Shown in pieces: positions 1 through 8,842 of a stretch of DNA of 49,814 bases. The notes under the pieces are model-generated. The model was not told the DNA's origin and did not search any database. It saw only the letters and a list, made by a program, of their open reading frames with translations. The DNA comes from HGM13006 sp963650135 (GTDB lineage: Bacteria; Bacillota; Clostridia; Oscillospirales; Oscillospiraceae): NCBI GenBank assembly GCA_963650135.1, contig CAVJLG010000014.1, positions 1 through 49,814 of the forward strand, read 5' to 3'. Made by a program: the position numbers and the translations under genes. Position 1 is the stretch's first letter; each line of letters begins with the position of its first letter.

Positions 1-410
1 TTGTAGCTGACCATGACCCAGATAGCCTGAACCGTCTGCGATCCGCTGGGCACGGTAAACAGCAGAATGCCGGTAATAGCCAACAGCGGAGCAGACAGCA
101 GCAGCCAGGGACGAGCCTTGCCCTCTTTCGTGTGAGTGCGGTCAATGATATAGCCCATGACCACATTGGTTACGGCATCAATGATCTTGGAGACGATGGG
201 GAATACCACCAGAAACGCGCCGCCCCAGAGACCGGTGAGCTTCAGAACATCCGTGTAATAGACGTTCAGATAGGTTGCCAGCACTGCGTTCAGCAGCAGC
301 GCACCTGCCGGGCCCAGCAGATACCCCAGCCACTTTTCTGCGGGCTTTACATCTTCCGTATGCACTCTGGTTTGAAATAGTTTTCGTTCTACGAGCTTTT
401 GCCTTGCCAT
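1..410 (-). CDS. GPH-family sugar/cation symporter, N-terminal part (runs off window)
   Basis: About 136 N-terminal residues of an MFS-type glycoside-pentoside-hexuronide:cation symporter (MelB-like) in the inner membrane; the rest lies beyond base 1. Seen: a basic N-terminus, transmembrane segments around residues 30-50 and 60-85, and the cytoplasmic loop GYIIDRTHTKEGKARPWLL typical of this family. The ATG at 410 follows AGGAGG (418-424). It diverges from an AraC regulator at 553, an arrangement common for carbohydrate uptake genes, so AraC control is likely. The substrate cannot be told from this fragment. Family assignment is firm; start is firm. Confidence 0.85.
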   Translation of the reverse strand, partial: MARQKLVERKLFQTRVHTEDVKPAEKWLGYLLGPAGALLLNAVLATYLNVYYTDVLKLTGLWGGAFLVVFPIVSKIIDAVTNVVMGYIIDRTHTKEGKARPWLLLSAPLLAITGILLFTVPSGSQTVQAIWVMVSY

Positions 411-473
411 TGCCGATTCCTCCTGCTTTTCCGCTTGCCAAAAAATTTAGATTTCGTGGCATTTTACGCTACC

Positions 474-482
474 AGTATATCA
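474..482 (-). promoter_or_regulatory. Extended -10 promoter for the GPH transporter
   Basis: On the minus strand the sequence reads TGATATACT, an extended -10 (TGnTATAAT-like) about 65 bases upstream of the transporter ATG. No good -35 is needed or seen. By eye only. Confidence 0.45.
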
Positions 483-500
483 CAAGCGCTCCTCCAAAAC

Positions 501-529
501 TTGCATCGTTGTAACGAAAATAATATAAT
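501..529 (+). promoter_or_regulatory. Sigma-70-type promoter of the AraC gene
   Basis: TTGCAT (501-506), a 17-base spacer, TATAAT (524-529). The expected transcript start near 536 leaves only a short leader before the ribosome site GGAGGG at 541-546. Confidence 0.6.
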
Positions 530-552
530 TGTATTCGATTGGAGGGAGCCGT

Positions 553-1752
553 GTGGAGAACATCGACTTAGAATATTTATGTACCACCATTGGCAATCTG
601 GCAGGAATTCCGATCCGTATTTTTGAGGATGAAGTACAGACGTTTTATCATTCTGTGGTCTATCTGCCGAAGGACCCGATGACACTCTGCCAGAAGGATA
701 TTTTTGCAATCACCAACCATGTGGGCTATTGCGTGACGCCGGAGTTCCACTATTACGGCGTGGTCAACAGCGGCGGCACAAAAATCGTGGTCGGACCCAC
801 CAGACAGCTTGCGGAAACGGATCAGGAATTGCGGGAGCTTGCATTTCGCCTGGATCTATCCGGCGAGGAAGCGGAAGCGATGATTTCCGGGATGCGGAAC
901 ATTATCCGGATGCCCATGGAAAGCGTTTTGCAAATGCTGTGTACCATCAACTATGTTTTGAATGAGGAAAAGCTGCAATTAAAGGACATCAGCATTTATG
1001 AGCAGGAGCAGACCGAGCTTGCCATCCGGCAGGCGCGGAGTCATGCGCAAAAGAAGCTCTCTGTCGCGGATCAGAAGGTACAGCCGCTGACGGAACACAA
1101 TACCTACGATGTGGAACAGCTCCTGCTTCGGATGGTGCGCAAGGGCGATACCACCGCACTGCGGGAGTGGTTTGCGGCAGCTCCGGCCATTCGCGGCGGC
1201 ATCGTGGCGGGGGAACCGCTGCGCCAGCGGAAGAACCTCTTTATTATCACCGTTACGCTGGCTGCCCGGGCTGCAATTCAGGGCGGTATGCAGGTGGATG
1301 ATGCGTTCACGCTTAGCGATTCTTATATTCAGCAATGTGAACTGCTGTCTGCCCCGGATCGGATCACAAACCTGCAATATCGGATGCTGCTGGATTACAC
1401 GGAACGTGTGGAACGGCTGCGCCGGGGAAAGGCCCCCTCCAAGCTGGCCATGGATGTGGCAAATTATGTCCAGCACCATCTCTCCGATGCCATCAAAACC
1501 GAGGACATTGCCAGCTCCCTGTATATGAGCCGCCCTTACCTGTCGAAAAAGTTCAAGGAGGACACCGGGGAGAATATCGCGGATTTTATCTTGAAAGAAA
1601 AAACGGAGGAAGCAAAGCGCCTCCTCCGCTATTCGGATAAATCTCTCACCGCCATCGGTTCCTATCTGGGCTTTTCCTCGCCCAGCCACTTTTCCCGTGT
1701 GTTTAAGGCATATGTGGGGACAAGCCCACGGGATTATCGGGAGAAGCACTAG
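553..1752 (+). CDS. AraC-family transcriptional regulator
   Basis: A 399-residue DNA-binding regulator. The last ~100 residues form the double helix-turn-helix of the AraC family (segments IASSLYMSRPYLSKKFKE and LGFSSPSHFSRVFKAYVG, ending SPRDYRE). The N-terminal ~290 residues are an unassigned sensor region with no membrane segment. A GTG start at 553 is chosen because GGAGGG sits six bases upstream; an in-frame TTG at 529 lies inside the -10 box and can be excluded. It diverges from the GPH transporter and probably responds to its substrate (inference). Confidence 0.9.
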   Translation: MENIDLEYLCTTIGNLAGIPIRIFEDEVQTFYHSVVYLPKDPMTLCQKDIFAITNHVGYCVTPEFHYYGVVNSGGTKIVVGPTRQLAETDQELRELAFRLDLSGEEAEAMISGMRNIIRMPMESVLQMLCTINYVLNEEKLQLKDISIYEQEQTELAIRQARSHAQKKLSVADQKVQPLTEHNTYDVEQLLLRMVRKGDTTALREWFAAAPAIRGGIVAGEPLRQRKNLFIITVTLAARAAIQGGMQVDDAFTLSDSYIQQCELLSAPDRITNLQYRMLLDYTERVERLRRGKAPSKLAMDVANYVQHHLSDAIKTEDIASSLYMSRPYLSKKFKEDTGENIADFILKEKTEEAKRLLRYSDKSLTAIGSYLGFSSPSHFSRVFKAYVGTSPRDYREKH

Positions 1753-1821
1753 TTTATGTGGGATGGGTGATGCAGGTTTCTGCGTAACAAAAAGTCCTCT
1801 TACATCTCGTTTTGATCACAC

Positions 1822-1849
1822 TTGCATTTCAAAATGAATCCTGTATAAT
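1822..1849 (+). promoter_or_regulatory. Promoter of the PucR gene
   Basis: TTGCAT (1822-1827), 16-base spacer, TATAAT (1844-1849), about 58 bases before the PucR start codon. The intergenic stretch 1753-1906 otherwise shows nothing clear. Confidence 0.55.
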
Positions 1850-1906
1850 AGTATATGTTTCAATTTTGTTTAGCAATCATTACATAAGATTGGCGGCGGA
1901 TTATCT

Positions 1907-3508
1907 ATGAATCTATCCCTGAACATCATCCTCGATCAGCTTCGTTCCCTGCCGCTGGAGGTCCATATTGATGATCCGGCGGAAAAAATATTCTGCCGGG
2001 GTGCACTGCTGCCCCGGGATTACCGCGTCATGCGGAAGGATCTGCTGCACGTCTGCCGCCTTTCCGATGCCCTCCGCGCCTCCTCTGCCGTGCCGGATCG
2101 TTTCTATCTCTGCATTCGGGACCGTATCACCGACGGGCAGGAAACCGACGAGCACCTGCAAGGAATGATTATCGTCAACGAGAACATGGAAACCGAGCTG
2201 CTGCTCAACACCGTGCAGGAGATTTTTGACCGGGTCAGCGAGTGGTACCGTAAAATGCAGGATGCCCTGATTCACGAAGCCGGACTGCAAACCATTTTGG
2301 AGCTCAGCGAACCGATCATCGGCAACACCATCAATATTTCGGATTCCGCCTTTACGCTATTGGCCCGCACCACCCACATCGAAACCGACGATCCCATGAG
2401 CCTGGCCCTGGCGGAGTTTGGCTATCACCCGGAATCCACCTTGCAGCTGTTCCGGCAGAATCATCGGTTCGAGGTCTGGAACAATGCCCAATCCCTGCTG
2501 ATTAACGACAGCAAAACCATGAGCCAATATATTTTGGTCAACAAGGTTTTCCGCTTCCGGAACACCTATTTTACCCATGTGGTAATGGTTTGCGACCATC
2601 ATCCTCTGTCCGACGGTCTATTGGAGCTGTTCACCATCCTGGCCGATATTTTGGCCATCTACGCAGAGCGGAACTGGAAGGACAAAAACGCCCTGAGCCA
2701 CAACTATGACACGTTCTTTCAGGATCTGCTGACCGGCGCCCTGACCAGCCCCATGGACATCATGGAGCGCGCGCAGTATTTGGGCCTGCGAACCACGGGG
2801 CAGTTCCGCCTGATGCGGCTATCCGTGGGAGACGGTATGGAAACGGCGCTGGGGCGTATAGGCCGGGAGCTGGCCGACCTGGTTCCGGGCAGTCAGGTGC
2901 TGGTCTATGAGCAGTCTGTGCTGGCCCTGATGCATCTTCGTCAAAACGGCGGCATCGGGATTCCGGAGGAGCATCTGATCCATTTTCTCTCCCGCCATCA
3001 GGCCCGATGCGGTCTCAGCGACGATTTTACCGGGCTGGAGCATCTCCAGCGGGCCTATGAGCAGGCGTCGCTGGCCCTGAAATACAGCGGCACGCTGCGG
3101 GGTACGGAATTTCTCCACAGTCTCATGGAGCTTCCGGAGGCATCCCCACTATGTACCTTCCAATCCCGGGTACTCCACGGACTTTTAGGAGAAAGCCCCT
3201 GCAATGAAGAAAACTGGCGGGACAGCGTTTATTACAAGGGCCTCCAGACGCTCTATGCCTACGACCAGCAGCACAACACCAACAACCTGCAACTACTCCG
3301 CACCTATCTCTGGTATGAGCGGAAGGCCACGGAAACCGGTCAGGTGCTGCACATGCACCGGAACAATGTGATTTACCGCATCAGCCGCATTGAGCAGCTG
3401 ATGGATTTGAGTCTTGACGACCACGGCACCCGCGTGGGGCTGGAAATGTCCTTCCTGCTGCTGGAGCTGTACGGTATGCCAGATCCCTCCGAGTCGGAAT
3501 ATTCCTAA
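1907..3508 (+). CDS. PucR-family transcriptional regulator
   Basis: A 533-residue regulator with the PucR C-terminal helix-turn-helix (around residues 480-500, HRNNVIYRISRIEQL, followed by an amphipathic tail). The middle region (about 270-400) resembles the GGDEF-like regulatory domain common in this family; the N-terminal half is an undefined sensor. Known members control purine, amino-acid or drug-related catabolism. No purine genes are nearby; the closest potential targets are the symporter and isomerase-like operon just downstream (inference from position). The ribosome site is weak (GGCGG). Confidence 0.88.
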   Translation: MNLSLNIILDQLRSLPLEVHIDDPAEKIFCRGALLPRDYRVMRKDLLHVCRLSDALRASSAVPDRFYLCIRDRITDGQETDEHLQGMIIVNENMETELLLNTVQEIFDRVSEWYRKMQDALIHEAGLQTILELSEPIIGNTINISDSAFTLLARTTHIETDDPMSLALAEFGYHPESTLQLFRQNHRFEVWNNAQSLLINDSKTMSQYILVNKVFRFRNTYFTHVVMVCDHHPLSDGLLELFTILADILAIYAERNWKDKNALSHNYDTFFQDLLTGALTSPMDIMERAQYLGLRTTGQFRLMRLSVGDGMETALGRIGRELADLVPGSQVLVYEQSVLALMHLRQNGGIGIPEEHLIHFLSRHQARCGLSDDFTGLEHLQRAYEQASLALKYSGTLRGTEFLHSLMELPEASPLCTFQSRVLHGLLGESPCNEENWRDSVYYKGLQTLYAYDQQHNTNNLQLLRTYLWYERKATETGQVLHMHRNNVIYRISRIEQLMDLSLDDHGTRVGLEMSFLLLELYGMPDPSESEYS

Positions 3509-3551
3509 AAAAGAGCTTGCCCCGGAAACGATGCTTGTCGTTTCCGGGGCA
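3505..3551 (-). terminator. Intrinsic terminator shared by pucR and the symporter
   Basis: A 14-bp perfect stem, 3518-3531 with 3538-3551, six-base loop. On the minus strand it is followed by GCTCTTTTTT, so it mainly ends the symporter transcript; it also lies just after the PucR stop codon and may work in both directions. Confidence 0.75.
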
Positions 3552-3594
3552 GCTTTATGGGGGTAAGGATTGATTTTTGTAGACAATTTGAAAA

Positions 3595-5067
3595 TTACCG
3601 GTTTGCAATGGCCTCCAGATCGCCGTCCGGAATCTCCACCCTGCGTTTATCAAAAACCATGCAGAGGATAAACGTTACAACCGCCAGGCCCCATTCGGGA
3701 TAAACCGGGTTGGGGAACAGCGCCTTCAGCGGCGGGATCAGCAGCCACAGCAGGAAGAACACATAGCTGACAATCAGCAGGGCCGTGCCGGTGCTCTTGC
3801 GCAGCGTTTTGGGACAGTAGAGGATCGGAACGAAGATGAATGCAAAGGCCGGGGTAATGCAGATCATCGTCATAATGGTGGAAACGATGCCGCGCATAAG
3901 GAACGCCATTACCAACGTGATAATCATCACGGCAACCAGTACCAGTCTGGACTGCATGGCCTGCCGCTTCTCGGTCATTTCACGGTTCTTGTTGAAGACG
4001 TGGAGCATATCGTAAGAGATCAACTGGGTGCAGGTCATCAGCAGTGCCACGCCGGTGGAAACATTGACCGCCCACAGGGCCGCCATGCCAAGACCGGAGA
4101 ATACAGGGTTGACGGACAGCACCACCATGCTCATAGCCTGGGTTTTGACTGCCAGATCCGGGAACTGTACCCGGGCAATCAGGCCAATCAGCGTGGAGAT
4201 AATCGTAATGGGTACCATCATCAGTGCGCCGATCACCAGACCGTTCCGCGCCGCTTTTCCGTCCTTTGCCGCAAAAATCTGCTGGGTGTTGGACTGGGTG
4301 GTAAAGCGGTTGGGGATTTCCGATGCGAAATAGCTGATAAAGGTTGCAAGGCCCAGGCCGCCGGTCACAGAGAGCCAGGGCGCGCCGCTGGTGGTGGGCT
4401 CCGGAATGGCATTCACCTTGGTAATCAGGGAATCCCAGCCGCCCAAATTCACCAGCGCGGCAATGAGACATAGCGCCAGGCCAATATACATCACGATCAT
4501 ATTGACTACGTTGGAAAGGCTTGCGCCCATCATGCCGCCCAGGGCCGCAATCACAAAGAACACCAGTGCGGTAATCACAACGCCCATATTATAGGTGATG
4601 TAATCCGGGAACATACTCGACAGCATTGCGCCGCCGCCAACAAACTGGAGCGCGGTAATTGCCATGGCGATCACCAGTCCACCCAAGCTCAACAGCCAGC
4701 GGGTAGTCTCGCCGCAATAGGCCTTTGCCATGGAGGGCATGGTGTTATAGGGCAGCGCACGCATCCGCTTGCCGCCGAATACGCCCAGAACAATTAGCGC
4801 CACCGCACCTGCAAAGCCTGCGCAGGCGCCGGAAAGGCCTGCGGTCTGAACCTGCTCGGCAATACCGGTGGTATTGATGGAACCGATACCGGCGCCCGCC
4901 ATCATAAAGGCAACCAGTACCGTGGGCAGACTTTTGCTGGCCATCAGGAAGCTGCCGGTGCCGCCCTGGGCCTCCATTTTCTTCTGGCGCTTCTGCGCCC
5001 ATGCCGATACGCCAAAGAGCAGTACCAAATATAGAATAATGATAATGCTGGTGGTCAAAGTCTCCAT
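3595..5067 (-). CDS. Sodium:solute symporter (SSS family)
   Basis: A 490-residue membrane protein with about 13 hydrophobic segments, fitting the sodium:solute symporter family (LeuT fold). The SSS-like pattern is seen in the glycine-rich FMMAGAGIGSINTTGIAEQ segment near residue 55 and the NRFTTQSNTQQIFAAKD loop near residue 255. It imports a small solute driven by sodium; substrate is not evident. ATG at 5067 follows AAAGGAGAAAAG. It diverges from the isomerase-like operon at 5536, separated by 468 bases with facing promoters, suggesting that it feeds that operon (inference). Confidence 0.85.
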   Translation of the reverse strand: METLTTSIIIILYLVLLFGVSAWAQKRQKKMEAQGGTGSFLMASKSLPTVLVAFMMAGAGIGSINTTGIAEQVQTAGLSGACAGFAGAVALIVLGVFGGKRMRALPYNTMPSMAKAYCGETTRWLLSLGGLVIAMAITALQFVGGGAMLSSMFPDYITYNMGVVITALVFFVIAALGGMMGASLSNVVNMIVMYIGLALCLIAALVNLGGWDSLITKVNAIPEPTTSGAPWLSVTGGLGLATFISYFASEIPNRFTTQSNTQQIFAAKDGKAARNGLVIGALMMVPITIISTLIGLIARVQFPDLAVKTQAMSMVVLSVNPVFSGLGMAALWAVNVSTGVALLMTCTQLISYDMLHVFNKNREMTEKRQAMQSRLVLVAVMIITLVMAFLMRGIVSTIMTMICITPAFAFIFVPILYCPKTLRKSTGTALLIVSYVFFLLWLLIPPLKALFPNPVYPEWGLAVVTFILCMVFDKRRVEIPDGDLEAIANR

Positions 5068-5129
5068 TTCTTTTCTCCTTTTCCGATAAAATTGGATGCT
5101 GCGATACGCCTCATCCTTTGGTCGATACG

Positions 5130-5138
5130 ACTATATCA
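5130..5138 (-). promoter_or_regulatory. Extended -10 promoter of the symporter
   Basis: Minus strand reads TGATATAGT (extended -10), about 65 bases upstream of the symporter ATG. It has the same form as the transporter promoter at 474-482. Confidence 0.4.
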
Positions 5139-5267
5139 CAGAAGCAGGGGCAGATTCTTTGTCGAAAAATCTAAAATAAAATTAGAATTTATGACAGAAA
5201 TCCTCCGAATTTTGCTTTCCAACCAAAAACATAGGAAAAAAGGGCTATGGAGAATTGGGGATTTTCC

Positions 5268-5281
5268 TGTAGCATGCTACA
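5268..5281. promoter_or_regulatory. Candidate operator: perfect 14-bp palindrome
   Basis: TGTAGCATGCTACA is a perfect palindrome lying between the two divergent promoters, about 130 bases from the symporter start site and 150 upstream of the plus-strand -35. The cognate regulator is unknown; PucR is the nearest candidate (inference). Confidence 0.4.
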
Positions 5282-5433
5282 ACGAAATATCGTTTTTCAT
5301 AGGATATTCTCTAATTTCCCATTTACAAGATAGAATGACTTGGTAGAATATTGCACAAATTCTCCCCCAAATCGTTGAGATCTGGTTTTACAGAATCCAT
5401 AAACCAATCCAAAAAGGTTTTCGGGGCCCCACA

Positions 5434-5463
5434 ATGACACGGCGGCTTGCTTTTCGCTATAAT
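5434..5463 (+). promoter_or_regulatory. Promoter of the isomerase-like/suf operon
   Basis: ATGACA (5434-5439), 18-base spacer, TATAAT (5458-5463). Predicted transcript start near 5470 gives a leader of about 66 bases. Confidence 0.5.
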
Positions 5464-5535
5464 GGCCTCAGTCAATGAGTCCGGCAGCAGGATGACCGGG
5501 CCGAAACCAACTGACAACGGAAAAGGAGAATTGTT

Positions 5536-7077
5536 ATGATTAAGAAAGCCAGCGACGTGAAACTCAATGTTCTTCCTCTGCTGATCTCGGTCGAGCATCT
5601 TTATTACTATGAAGGCCCCTGCCGCTTCGGCAAAGGCGACGCCCTCCAGCCCGGCTATGACCGCCTGGCCAACGCCCAGAAGCAGGAGCAGTTCCTGAAT
5701 CTTCTCAAGGATCATCTGCCGGAAGGCTGTGAGATGATGGACCCCGTTACCCTCAGCCGTACCGACGACTGGGAAAATCCCGAAGCGCAGTGGGACGCCA
5801 TTGCCCCCGCCGTTGCCGCCTGTGATATTATCGTTGCGCAGACCGGTATTGCCTGTGATGACCGTGTACTGGAATGTGCCGAGCGGTTTGGTAAGCCCAT
5901 TACCGTCTCTCCGCTGGCCGGTTTCTCCGGCACCATCGCCGTAGCCGGTATCACCAGCAAGCCCGGCAGCTATGAAGTATTCGCCTGCTATAAGTGGGAC
6001 GATCTCAAATATCGCCTGAAGATTCTGCGCGCCCGGAAGGTCATTCGCTCCACTCGGATTCTCTGCGTCACCCGCTTTGGCTCCACCACCTCCTACAGCT
6101 CTGTGGATGCGTTCAACAGCTATGAGCATATCACCAATCGTCTGGGTGTTCGCTTCCGGTTTATCAACATCCATGAGATGTTCGATCAGATGACCCCCGC
6201 CACTCCCGAGGGCAATCCCACCACCCCCGGCCGCAAGACCCCGGATCTCACCGAGGAAGATCTCAAGAAGGCCAATGCGGTGGTAGACGATCTGTGCGCC
6301 GGTGCCAAGGAAAACGCCATGACCCGGGAAAAGATGCTCCCCTCCGCCATTGCCTTTGTAACCGTCCGGAAGAACATGGATCTCAAGGACTGCAACGGCT
6401 TCACCATGCCATGTCCTGACGCCTGCTCCACCCGCCGCCTGAATCAGGGGCAGTTTACCCTGTGCCTGACTCACTCCCTGAACATGGAGGAAGGCATCCC
6501 CTCCGCCTGCGAATACGATACCGATGCGGTTCTGTCCCAGCAGGCGCTGATCGCGGTTTCCGGCAAGCGGCCCTACATGGGCAACACCTGCCCGGTGCCC
6601 GTGGAGAACGGTCATCTTACCACCGCCCGGTTCGGTACTACCCCTGAGCAGATTTCCATTCTGGAAGCCGAGAATCCCGAAAATCTCTACATGATGCAGC
6701 ATTCCGTTGCCCATCGCCGCCTGCGCAATCCCGACGAAAACGCGCCCTATGCCATCCGCAACTTCGCCTATGATCAGGGCTTCGGCGTTACCATCCGCTA
6801 TGACTTCACCGCAGATAAGGGCCAGAAGATCACCATGTGCCGCTTCTCTCCCGACGGCAGCAAGCTGTTTATCGGCTCCGGTGAGATCGTCATGGGCGGC
6901 GGCTACGAGGGCTATAACTGCAGCCAACTGGTTTACTTCCGGGTGAAGGATCAGATGGACACCTGGACCAAGCAGTGCATGGCAGGCAACCACTGCACTA
7001 TGGTTTACGGCGACTATGTACAGGAGCTGAAGGATCTGGCCCTGTCTCTGGGCATCGAGCCTCTGGTGGCCGAATAA
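5536..7077 (+). CDS. L-fucose/L-arabinose isomerase-fold protein of unknown substrate
   Basis: A 513-residue soluble protein resembling the L-fucose isomerase family. Support comes from the two-domain length, the GFTMPCPDACSTRR segment near residue 286 and IPSACEYDTDAVL near 320, which match the region carrying metal-binding acidic residues in fucose isomerase-like proteins. It is unusually rich in cysteine for a sugar isomerase. No fucose kinase or aldolase is nearby; instead it leads an operon with an ACP-like protein and SufS/SufE, so a simple fucose role is doubtful. The start follows AAAAGGAG. Fold assignment is moderately sure; the reaction is unknown. Confidence 0.7.
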   Translation: MIKKASDVKLNVLPLLISVEHLYYYEGPCRFGKGDALQPGYDRLANAQKQEQFLNLLKDHLPEGCEMMDPVTLSRTDDWENPEAQWDAIAPAVAACDIIVAQTGIACDDRVLECAERFGKPITVSPLAGFSGTIAVAGITSKPGSYEVFACYKWDDLKYRLKILRARKVIRSTRILCVTRFGSTTSYSSVDAFNSYEHITNRLGVRFRFINIHEMFDQMTPATPEGNPTTPGRKTPDLTEEDLKKANAVVDDLCAGAKENAMTREKMLPSAIAFVTVRKNMDLKDCNGFTMPCPDACSTRRLNQGQFTLCLTHSLNMEEGIPSACEYDTDAVLSQQALIAVSGKRPYMGNTCPVPVENGHLTTARFGTTPEQISILEAENPENLYMMQHSVAHRRLRNPDENAPYAIRNFAYDQGFGVTIRYDFTADKGQKITMCRFSPDGSKLFIGSGEIVMGGGYEGYNCSQLVYFRVKDQMDTWTKQCMAGNHCTMVYGDYVQELKDLALSLGIEPLVAE

Positions 7078-7078
7078 T

Positions 7079-7522
7079 ATGGAAAACCGCAGCGAAATTC
7101 GCCGTCGGCTGCTGCGGGCCAGAAAGGCTGCAAAAACGCATATGGATGCCATTTGCGGTACATCTCCGCTGACATATCCCCTCCTAAAGCAGGAACTCCG
7201 GCAGTTTATTTTGGCGAAGTTCCTGCTGGACGAGGAGGAGATCCCGGAGGACGCCAGCTTTGACGCTCTGGTGGAGAAAAGCCTTTCCCACAGCATGAAA
7301 ATTGATCCGAGCCTGGTGGCCGAATTCGACACCGCGAAAAGCTGTGACGGCGCCACCTCTGCCATGGCGAAGAAGGTGCTGCTGTTTATGACCATGGAGC
7401 GGGAGCTTGGTTTGCAGTTTCCTGCGTTGGAGACAGCCAGGGTAAAAACTTTGGAGGACATCTCCAAAATGGTCTACAAAACCATGCAAAACACCCCGGC
7501 CTGGCAGTCCCGGATCGAATAA
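7079..7522 (+). CDS. Degenerate acyl-carrier-protein-like protein
   Basis: A 147-residue protein starting one base after the upstream stop, so probably translationally coupled. It aligns by eye with acyl carrier proteins: residues ~38-62 (ELRQFILAKFLLDEEE, then IPEDASF) match ACP helix I and its loop, and ~107-135 (MERELGLQFP, then KTLEDISKMV) match helices III-IV. About 27 extra residues are inserted between them. The position of the phosphopantetheine serine is occupied by Met (ATSAMAKK), so it probably carries no acyl arm. Role unknown; an adaptor for the SufS encoded next is a guess. Confidence 0.55.
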   Translation: MENRSEIRRRLLRARKAAKTHMDAICGTSPLTYPLLKQELRQFILAKFLLDEEEIPEDASFDALVEKSLSHSMKIDPSLVAEFDTAKSCDGATSAMAKKVLLFMTMERELGLQFPALETARVKTLEDISKMVYKTMQNTPAWQSRIE

Positions 7523-7532
7523 CCAACAACGC

Positions 7533-7562
7533 ATTGGGCTGCTGCATCTGCGGCAGCCCAAT
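7533..7562 (+). terminator. Hairpin between the ACP-like gene and sufS
   Basis: A 10-bp stem (7533-7542 with 7553-7562) and 10-base loop followed by a poor U-run (TTTGACC). More likely a partial terminator or processing site lowering sufS expression than a full stop. Confidence 0.45.
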
Positions 7563-7594
7563 TTGACCTTAGCTTGACCTTAGGAGGATGCGCT

Positions 7595-8842
7595 ATGACA
7601 TGGGAGGAATGCCGCAGGGACGTTCCGATTCTGGAACAGAGAATCGGAGCCTATCCCCTTTGCTATCTGGATAACGGTGCCACAACGCAGCTGCCGGAAC
7701 CGGTTCTGCGGGAAATGGAGCTGCAATATCACCGCTATGAGGCCAACGTACACCGCGGCATTCACTATCTCAGTGAGGAATCGACCCGCCGAATGGAGAA
7801 TGCAAGAGAGGACGTTCGGCGTTTTCTGGGGGCCGCAAGCACGGACGAGATTATCTTCACCAGCGGCTGTACGGCTGCCATCAATCTGGTGGCAAGAAGC
7901 CTGAGCTTTTCCGGACTGACTCCGGAAGATGAGATTTTGACCACCCAGATGGAGCATCATTCCAACTTTCTTCCCTGGCAGGAGGCATGCCGGAGAACCG
8001 GGGCAGCTTTCCGTGTCGCGCCGATTCTTCCCGACGGCAGGCTGAATTTGGAAGCATTCTCTCAGATGCTCACCCCGCGAACCAAGCTGGTGGCAGTCAC
8101 CTGGGTTTCCAATGTGACCGGCTGTGTAAACCCGATCAAGGACATCATTCAAATGGCGCATCAAACGGGCGCAATGATACTGGTGGATGCATCTCAGGCC
8201 ATGCGCCATGTAAAAATGGATGTGCAGGCGTTGGACTGCGATTTTCTCTGCTTCTCCGGGCACAAAATGATGGGGCCCACCGGAACAGGCGTTCTTTATG
8301 GCAAGCGCTCCGCGCTGGAGCAGCTGGAGCCGGAAACCTTTGGCGGCGGTATGGTGGATTTGGTGGGAGAAACAGCTTCCTCCTATGACGAGCTTCCCTA
8401 TCGGCTGGAAGCAGGCACCCCAAACATTGCCGGGAACATCGGGCTTGGGGCTGCGGTGCGGTATCTGGAAGCCAACGGAATCGAGGCAATCTCCCAGCGG
8501 GAATCTCAGCTATTGGAGCAAATACGACAGAAGCTATCGGTTTTGCCGCAGGTGCATTTGCTGGGCGCAGGCGAAATGGCAGGCAGCCTGAGCTTCTGCT
8601 TGGATGGATGCAGCTGCTATGATGCGGCCCGGCTGCTCAGTGAGCTGGGCGTTGCCGTGCGCTCCGGAACCCACTGCGCGCAGCCGTATCTTGCCGCGCT
8701 TGGGGTCAACGGTACCGTCCGGGTTTCTCCGGCGTTTTATAACACAGAGGAAGATTTGGAGCGCTTCTTCTCCGCCATGCAGCGGATAACGGGACTTTTG
8801 ACCAGGCAGCGGCCTGACGTGAGGAGGCGAGGGCATGGCTGA
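7595..8842 (+). CDS. sufS: Cysteine desulfurase, SufS type
   Basis: A 415-residue PLP enzyme that takes sulfur from cysteine, giving alanine and an enzyme persulfide. Seen: the PLP lysine in SGHKMMGPTG (Lys224), the active-site cysteine in RSGTHCAQP (Cys361) typical of group II desulfurases, and the N-terminal YLDNGATTQLP motif. ATG at 7595 is preceded by TAGGAGG. It overlaps sufE by 8 bases. No sufB, sufC, sufD or sufU is present, so this pair may serve a sulfur transfer task other than general Fe-S assembly (inference). Confidence 0.93.
   Translation: MTWEECRRDVPILEQRIGAYPLCYLDNGATTQLPEPVLREMELQYHRYEANVHRGIHYLSEESTRRMENAREDVRRFLGAASTDEIIFTSGCTAAINLVARSLSFSGLTPEDEILTTQMEHHSNFLPWQEACRRTGAAFRVAPILPDGRLNLEAFSQMLTPRTKLVAVTWVSNVTGCVNPIKDIIQMAHQTGAMILVDASQAMRHVKMDVQALDCDFLCFSGHKMMGPTGTGVLYGKRSALEQLEPETFGGGMVDLVGETASSYDELPYRLEAGTPNIAGNIGLGAAVRYLEANGIEAISQRESQLLEQIRQKLSVLPQVHLLGAGEMAGSLSFCLDGCSCYDAARLLSELGVAVRSGTHCAQPYLAALGVNGTVRVSPAFYNTEEDLERFFSAMQRITGLLTRQRPDVRRRGHG

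Larger units (their letters stand above)
5068..5535. other. Divergent intergenic region between symporter and isomerase-like operon
   Basis: A 468-base AT-richer gap with no credible gene. It holds the minus-strand symporter promoter (5130-5138), the plus-strand promoter (5434-5463) and a perfect 14-bp palindrome (5268-5281), which makes it the likely control region for both transcripts. Confidence 0.6.

Noticed and set aside
5323..7467. 714-codon minus-strand open frame opposite the isomerase-like gene
   Set aside because: Low-complexity, Gly/Ala/Val-rich antisense frame; no ribosome site and it runs across the real operon promoter. The plus-strand gene has family motifs.
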